Shown here one piece after another: positions 59,624 to 64,000 of a DNA stretch of 64,000 bases. The stretch is taken from NCBI GenBank assembly GCA_021927905.1, contig BLLK01000038.1, positions 1,984,001-2,048,000 on the forward strand, given 5' to 3'. Origin of the DNA: Chaetoceros tenuissimus (taxonomy: Eukaryota; Bacillariophyta; Thalassiosirophyceae; Chaetocerotales; Chaetocerotaceae). Within the stretch, counting starts at the first letter, position 1. Each line of letters starts with the position of its first letter. Below the pieces are notes generated by a model. That model was not told where the DNA came from. It made no database searches and saw nothing but the letters and a program-made list of their open reading frames with translations. Position numbers and translations under genes: made by a program.

Positions 59624-61174
59624 ATGATCCTCCTGTTGATATCTCTGCTGCTTCTAGCAGGAGTTATATTTGTAGAATTCAACCGGAAAAATAACAAAAC
59701 AACGAAGCAACCACCAAAGAGGAACCCATGGCCAAAGGTTCCGAACGTATTTATAGGGATCAAACTAGGAAGCAAAGCAAACATTGCAGACATACTCGAA
59801 GGATGGGCAAAGCAATATGGCCAACAAGGTGTCTTTGAAACTCGATTATTATTTCAAAGATTTTATGTAATTTGTAGTGAGAAGGCTATATCTCAACTAG
59901 AACAAAAGAGACCATATGTCATTACGAGAAGAAAGAATCTAGTGAGTGCTTTCAATAGTATCGGTGCTAATGGACTCTTTAGTGCTGAAGGAGATACTTG
60001 GAAAAAAGATCGAAGGATTGTAGCACCTTCGTTGAATCACAAGAATGTCGAGAAATATGTGACTAAGATTCAATTAGTGGCTGGTAGACTCGTTGAAAAA
60101 TGGAGTAAAGTCATTGATAAAGATCCTGATATACAAATTGCAATCAATGATGATATTATATTATCGGCTGTAGATGTTATTTCTCTTGTGGCATTTGCAA
60201 AAGACTTGAATACAGTTACTCATGGGGGAGGAGAACTTTCTTCCGTCTTGGCCAAACTATTTGAAATAATGATGATTCGAACTGTTATGCCAATCAAATA
60301 TTACAAAATACCTATAATAGGTCAACATTTGGACGGTGGGAAAAAGTTGAAAAAGTATGTCGTGGACTTGATGCAAAATGTTGTGGATGATTTCAAGAAT
60401 AATGTCAGTGAGGATAAATCAGCTACCTTCCTAGGTAGAATGATTGAATTCAATAATAAAACTGGAGATGATTCCATGAGTATGGAGAGATTTGTTGGAA
60501 ATTTACTCACCATGTTTGGAGCTGGATCTGAAACGACTGCATCGACTCTCACAATGTGTCTATACGAGATTGCAAATGATACAACAGGCTTACAAAATGA
60601 GCTATATAAAGAAATGAGTCAAATGGTATCCATAGTGAATGCAGATCTTGATGCGTACTTTACTTGTCTTCCACGTTTGCGATCATTGGTATATGAAGTA
60701 CTGAGATTAAAAGGCCCTACTCCAATCTTTGGTGTAGAAAATGTTGAGCCGGTAGAGATTAATGGAGTAACTATTCCAACTGGTTCGTATTTTATGTTTT
60801 TGCATAAATACATTACAGAAGTAGAATCTTTTGACGAGACGACTGGGAAAGGAACACGAAGAGGCTTATTGAATACCCCGATTCATGAATTCTGCGCAAG
60901 AAGATGTTTGAAACAAGATGAAGATGGTCAGATCTCCTTTGTAAAGCCAACTTATGGAACAGGTTTTCGAACATTTGGAAGTGGATTACGAATCTGCCCT
61001 GGAAAAGAGCTGGCAGAGGTTGAGATTTTAGTGTTTCTTACATTCATTTTACGAGAGTTTGAAATTTCATTATCTCCAAATCATCCAAAGATCACAATGG
61101 TGACACAACTAGCGCAAAGGGCAAGTGAAGATATATGTTTGATAATGAAGAAGAGAAAGACAAAAGATAGCTGA
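59624..61174 (+). CDS. Cytochrome P450 monooxygenase
   Basis: The 516-residue, single-exon protein has an N-terminal membrane anchor (MILLLISLLLLAGVIFVEF) and a basic Pro-rich hinge (KQPPKRNPWPKVPN). It carries the I-helix oxygen-binding motif GAGSETTAS (about 299-307), the ExxR motif EVLR (358-361) and the heme loop FGSGLRICPG with ligand Cys at about 458. It should oxidise a hydrophobic substrate in the ER membrane with electrons from P450 reductase. WKKDRRIVAPSLNHKNV is a typical C-helix. The K-helix-to-heme stretch is of ordinary length. The family and substrate cannot be told by eye; sterol, fatty-acid and xenobiotic P450s all remain possible. Confidence 0.95.
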   Translation: MILLLISLLLLAGVIFVEFNRKNNKTTKQPPKRNPWPKVPNVFIGIKLGSKANIADILEGWAKQYGQQGVFETRLLFQRFYVICSEKAISQLEQKRPYVITRRKNLVSAFNSIGANGLFSAEGDTWKKDRRIVAPSLNHKNVEKYVTKIQLVAGRLVEKWSKVIDKDPDIQIAINDDIILSAVDVISLVAFAKDLNTVTHGGGELSSVLAKLFEIMMIRTVMPIKYYKIPIIGQHLDGGKKLKKYVVDLMQNVVDDFKNNVSEDKSATFLGRMIEFNNKTGDDSMSMERFVGNLLTMFGAGSETTASTLTMCLYEIANDTTGLQNELYKEMSQMVSIVNADLDAYFTCLPRLRSLVYEVLRLKGPTPIFGVENVEPVEINGVTIPTGSYFMFLHKYITEVESFDETTGKGTRRGLLNTPIHEFCARRCLKQDEDGQISFVKPTYGTGFRTFGSGLRICPGKELAEVEILVFLTFILREFEISLSPNHPKITMVTQLAQRASEDICLIMKKRKTKDS

Positions 61175-61647
61175 GATTATTAAGATGGATTAGTAGGCAG
61201 TAGAAGTAACCACAATACTAAAGCTTTATTGTAAAGTGCAATAAATTGTAGATTAGACGAGAGTATTCAGAATAGACTTCTTTCTCTCTCTCGGAACGGA
61301 AGAATTCATTTCCTCCGTTGAGAAGGCGAGAAGGCAAGAAGAACCAAAAGTCAAACATTTTACTTTGGAGAATATGTAGTGGAATTCAAAATATGAGTGC
61401 AATCTTATGCGTAACCACATTTCATGGAAGTAAAGTAAATTTTATTTCTTTTTAAAATTAATGTGCATCCATACTCCGAAGATCAGTCCGAAGATCAGTT
61501 TTCCGGAGAAACAAATTATCCGAGATGGAAGGAAAAATGACATTTTTATGGGCTCCCGACTTCATGTTCCATTTCCACCTTCCTCTCTATCTCTTCTTCT
61601 CTCATGAAGAACACTTCATTCTCAACTTCAATTATAAATTGAAAACT
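61175..61647. other. Intergenic region before receptor at 61648
   Basis: It contains the tandem words TCCGAAGATCAGTCCGAAGA (61476-61495). In-frame codons 61525-61647 precede the chosen receptor start and include a hydrophobic stretch, but they lack family similarity. No CRE palindrome was seen. Confidence 0.4.
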
Positions 61648-63225
61648 ATGTCGGATTTTCTTGCAACAGTCGAGAAGTTATACAGTCTGCAAATATGCGG
61701 AGCAGCTATTTCACTAATTGCATCGTCAACCATTGTCTTTGTATCCAGGAAATCATTTTTAGTAGTTCTTAGCTCCGGCGAACACCAAGAACAAGCTTCG
61801 GAAACTGACGTGAGAGATAAAATATGCACACCTTATAGGCGAATTCTGATTGGAATATCCTTTGTGGATATGTTGCAATCACTTTCGTTAGTGGTTGGTC
61901 CAATCATTACTCCATCAGATTCCACTCCTTGGGGTCGAGGAAATGTAGCTTCATGCGAGACGTTTGGGTTTCTTCTCCTCATGGCAAGTCTTGCAGCTCC
62001 ATTGTATAGTGTTCTTTTGACATTTTACTTCCTATGTAAAATCAAGTATAAAATGAGCAACGAGAAATTCCGAGAGAAATGCGAAAAGAGAGCGTATGCC
62101 TTGATTTGGCTCTTTGTTGGACTCACAAGTCTAGCTGCACTGTTTACCGGAAGTATTAACCAAATGCCCACTGGAAGCGCGTGCCATGTTTCATCCATGC
62201 CACTAGGATGTCGGGATAATCCTGATGTTGAGTGTGAGAGAGGTGGACAAACTGTTCTCGTATTCATATTTATATACATTATGAATTCAGTATTATCACT
62301 TTTAGGTGTTGTGACACTATTGGCAATCATTTGTCGGCAAATTTTACATAGAGAATCCATTTCTCACGGAGGTCATGCTGAGAATACGAGCAAACGATGG
62401 TGTCGATTTTGTAGACTCATCTCACGTGTATTCCACCGTCACGATGATGAAACTGACAATATGTACATGTCCAGAATGTATCTATCTCAAATGTTGATAC
62501 AGGCTCTATTATATACATTTGTCTATGTCCTAACATTTCTTGGAACATGGATCTCGTCTGGCTTTCGAATGTTTGACAAGACACCACCAGTTTGGAACTT
62601 GTATTTATTCAACTGGTGGTATGCATTCGGTGGAGCATTGAATATTCTTGTATTGACAAGGCCCAAAATTCGTGTCCTCCGTATCCAACATCCAGATTTG
62701 AGTTGGTTTCAATCCTTTTGGTTAGTTTTGAAGGCAGGTGTTGATCTTCCAGATGAAGAAAAGATTGCAAAAGTTCAAAGTGAATGCAATTCTCCTATTG
62801 CAATTGTAAAGACTGGTCCTTCTTCCAATATAAATGTAAACAGCTCGATAGGAAGTATCAGTCAACCGGGAGAAGATAACGAGCCCGATGCAGACGTTGA
62901 TTACCTCTTTTGCTGTTGGGGGCTATGGTATACAAAGCTTGATTATACTGAAGATTTAATGCAGTATGCAAGTGAAGTTTCATCTTATCATGATGATGAA
63001 GATACAATGTCTGTATCTTCACAAAGACAACAAATGAATAGAGGAACAAGTTTAAGAAGCAATGCTTATAACATGTCACTGAAAAGTATCGTAGAAGAAG
63101 GAGTGAACTCTACAACTGGTTCAGTGGATGAACCAGAACATATTGTAGATCATCGTGACTACTCCTACTATCAGCTAACCAAAGAACTGAATAAATTGTA
63201 CATCATTGGTGCGAAGGCGTCATGA
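61648..63225 (+). CDS. Seven-helix receptor-like protein
   Basis: The 525-residue protein is read from ATG 61648 (MSDFLATVEKLYSLQICGAA), the position that aligns with other family starts; an upstream ATG at 61525 would add 41 residues. Family marks are CTPYRRILIGISFVDMLQSL after helix 1, a Cys-rich loop (ACHVSSMPLGCRDNPDVECE) and helix 7 with NILVLTRPKIRVLRIQHPDL. It is closest to the edge receptor at 1-1019 (shared CERG loop). Helix 7 reads LTRP where others have YTRP. The third cytoplasmic loop is long and His/Arg-rich. The tail is Ser-rich and lacks the NSKIRGLE modules of the accessory-region receptors. Confidence 0.8.
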   Translation: MSDFLATVEKLYSLQICGAAISLIASSTIVFVSRKSFLVVLSSGEHQEQASETDVRDKICTPYRRILIGISFVDMLQSLSLVVGPIITPSDSTPWGRGNVASCETFGFLLLMASLAAPLYSVLLTFYFLCKIKYKMSNEKFREKCEKRAYALIWLFVGLTSLAALFTGSINQMPTGSACHVSSMPLGCRDNPDVECERGGQTVLVFIFIYIMNSVLSLLGVVTLLAIICRQILHRESISHGGHAENTSKRWCRFCRLISRVFHRHDDETDNMYMSRMYLSQMLIQALLYTFVYVLTFLGTWISSGFRMFDKTPPVWNLYLFNWWYAFGGALNILVLTRPKIRVLRIQHPDLSWFQSFWLVLKAGVDLPDEEKIAKVQSECNSPIAIVKTGPSSNINVNSSIGSISQPGEDNEPDADVDYLFCCWGLWYTKLDYTEDLMQYASEVSSYHDDEDTMSVSSQRQQMNRGTSLRSNAYNMSLKSIVEEGVNSTTGSVDEPEHIVDHRDYSYYQLTKELNKLYIIGAKAS

Positions 63226-63308
63226 GTGTCGTATAGTAAAGTACTCAAAATAAAAATAATTTTTAAAATATTTTCTCTAAAAATATGCTTTTAGTTCCCA
63301 TTCATTGA

Positions 63309-63645
63309 GGCCATTTTTCACGGTTGCAAAAAGTAAAAGTGAAAAGTTGATCTCTAGGCCATTTATAGGTCAGACATTCAGCAAAAGGATATTTCCATTC
63401 AATCACAATTAACCAAAATCCATTTGCCTATCACCGAATTTTTGACACCGTCTGGCCGTGGCTCCTCTACTTTTTGCATCGAAAGTAAAAGCAAAAAGTA
63501 GAGGCCAACTTTTGGTCAAAAAAGAGGTGCTCCAAAAAGTGAAAAGTTGAGCAGATGAGTCGTGTTTTGCATCCAAGGTGCACCTTTCACGTTTCACTTT
63601 CTATCAAAATTCTAAACATTTCTCAAATGTAGCATTATATACACC
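63309..63645. repeat. Candidate 5' terminal region of Harbinger-type element
   Basis: GGCCATTTTTCACGG begins at 63309, and GGCCATTTATAGG recurs at 63357. The words AAAAAGTAAAAGTGAAAAGT (63328-63347) and AAAAAGTGAAAAGTTGAGC (63534-63552) are related repeats. A 14-bp perfect inverted repeat (CCTCTACTTTTTGC, 63464-63477, against 63491-63504, 13-base loop) lies between them. Such subterminal repeats are usual at transposon ends. The other end is outside the window. Confidence 0.5.
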
Positions 63646-64000
63646 ATGTTAGTAGTGTCGAAGAATTATTTTCGTTTCCCCCGTTCAACTTTTGGACTTC
63701 AGCAGTGGCTTGAAGTAGATGATGACGACGTGGAGCTGAAGTTGCTTCGTGAACTTGTGAAGAAGAGGGTAACATCTCATCTCAAACGAAAGAAGAAGCG
63801 TCGAAGAAAGAAGGGGTCTTCGCTCAAGTTTTACGTGATCGACTTGGAAACTGGGAAGCCTCGCAGAGGGACATATCTTGATTCTCTATGGTGGTTGAAC
63901 TATGTTGTATTGAAAGACACACATCTGACTAAACCTATGAAAGATAGGTTTAGGAACCGCTTTCGAATTCCTTTTCACTGTTGGGAAGATCTTGTTGATG
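63646..64000 (+). CDS. PIF/Harbinger-type transposase, cut by right edge
   Basis: An ATG at 63646 opens a frame that is still open at the window end (118 codons). It starts MLVVSKNYFRFPRSTFGLQQ. A strongly basic stretch (KRKKKRRRKKG, about 51-61) could be a nuclear signal. Then come RGTYLDSLWWLNYVV and FRNRFRIPFHCWEDLVD, the conserved region before the DDE catalytic core of PIF/Harbinger transposases and HARBI1-like proteins. The catalytic residues would lie beyond the edge, so activity cannot be judged. Clean reading over 118 codons suggests it is not old. Confidence 0.65.
   Translation, partial: MLVVSKNYFRFPRSTFGLQQWLEVDDDDVELKLLRELVKKRVTSHLKRKKKRRRKKGSSLKFYVIDLETGKPRRGTYLDSLWWLNYVVLKDTHLTKPMKDRFRNRFRIPFHCWEDLVD

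Noticed and set aside
1-64000. CRISPR arrays, rRNA genes and bacterial operon features
   Set aside because: No regular spaced repeats, no rRNA-like sequence, and spliceosomal introns are present, so the window is nuclear eukaryotic DNA.

Overview
The window is an A+T-rich piece of a eukaryotic nuclear genome. A centric diatom of the Chaetoceros kind is the best inference. Support comes from a plastid presequence with a SAFAP cleavage motif (gene at 5657-6688), short GT-AG introns of 66 to 137 bases, and large families of BspA-type leucine-rich-repeat (LRR) proteins, seven-helix receptors and MYND proteins. The species itself cannot be read from the sequence. No virus-like element was recognised.

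Layout. Positions 1-6.7 kb carry single-copy genes: a receptor cut by the left edge (-), a cyclophilin (-), a TLC-domain membrane protein (+), an SR splicing factor with one intron (+) and a plastid-targeted HugZ/GluTR-binding-like protein (-). Positions 7-40.6 kb are an expanded accessory region made of three interleaved families: 16 LRR genes, pseudogenes or fragments, five receptor-like genes (two of them damaged), and two MYND genes plus two MYND relics. Positions 41-46 kb hold two receptors of a second subfamily around a LURP-one-like gene. Positions 46.3-54.4 kb are one full-length, apparently recent LINE with an 18-bp target-site duplication, sitting inside a small zinc-binding gene. 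Positions 55-61 kb return to ordinary genes: NAA10, a TXNDC9-like protein, an FkbM methyltransferase and a cytochrome P450. Another receptor follows at 61.6-63.2 kb. The right edge cuts a PIF/Harbinger-type transposase.

How the genes go together. The accessory region is built from a repeating block: LRR gene (+), then a convergent MYND gene (-), then a divergent receptor gene (+). It is complete at 16.6-23.5 kb and at 34.7-40.6 kb. It is partly eroded at 12.0-13.0 kb (LRR plus a MYND tail relic) and at 23.7-25.9 kb (MYND exon-1 relic plus receptor). LRR and receptor promoters share a composite of a CCAAT box and a palindromic TGACGTCA (CRE, bZIP-type) site, which suggests common control. Decay is frequent: a DNA transposon and a tRNA-like insert in one LRR gene, frameshifts in others, a 32-bp deletion in one receptor, and a 7-bp duplication that displaces the start codon of another. 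A plausible reading is a rapidly evolving sensory or recognition locus in birth-and-death evolution; any signalling link between the three families is inference.
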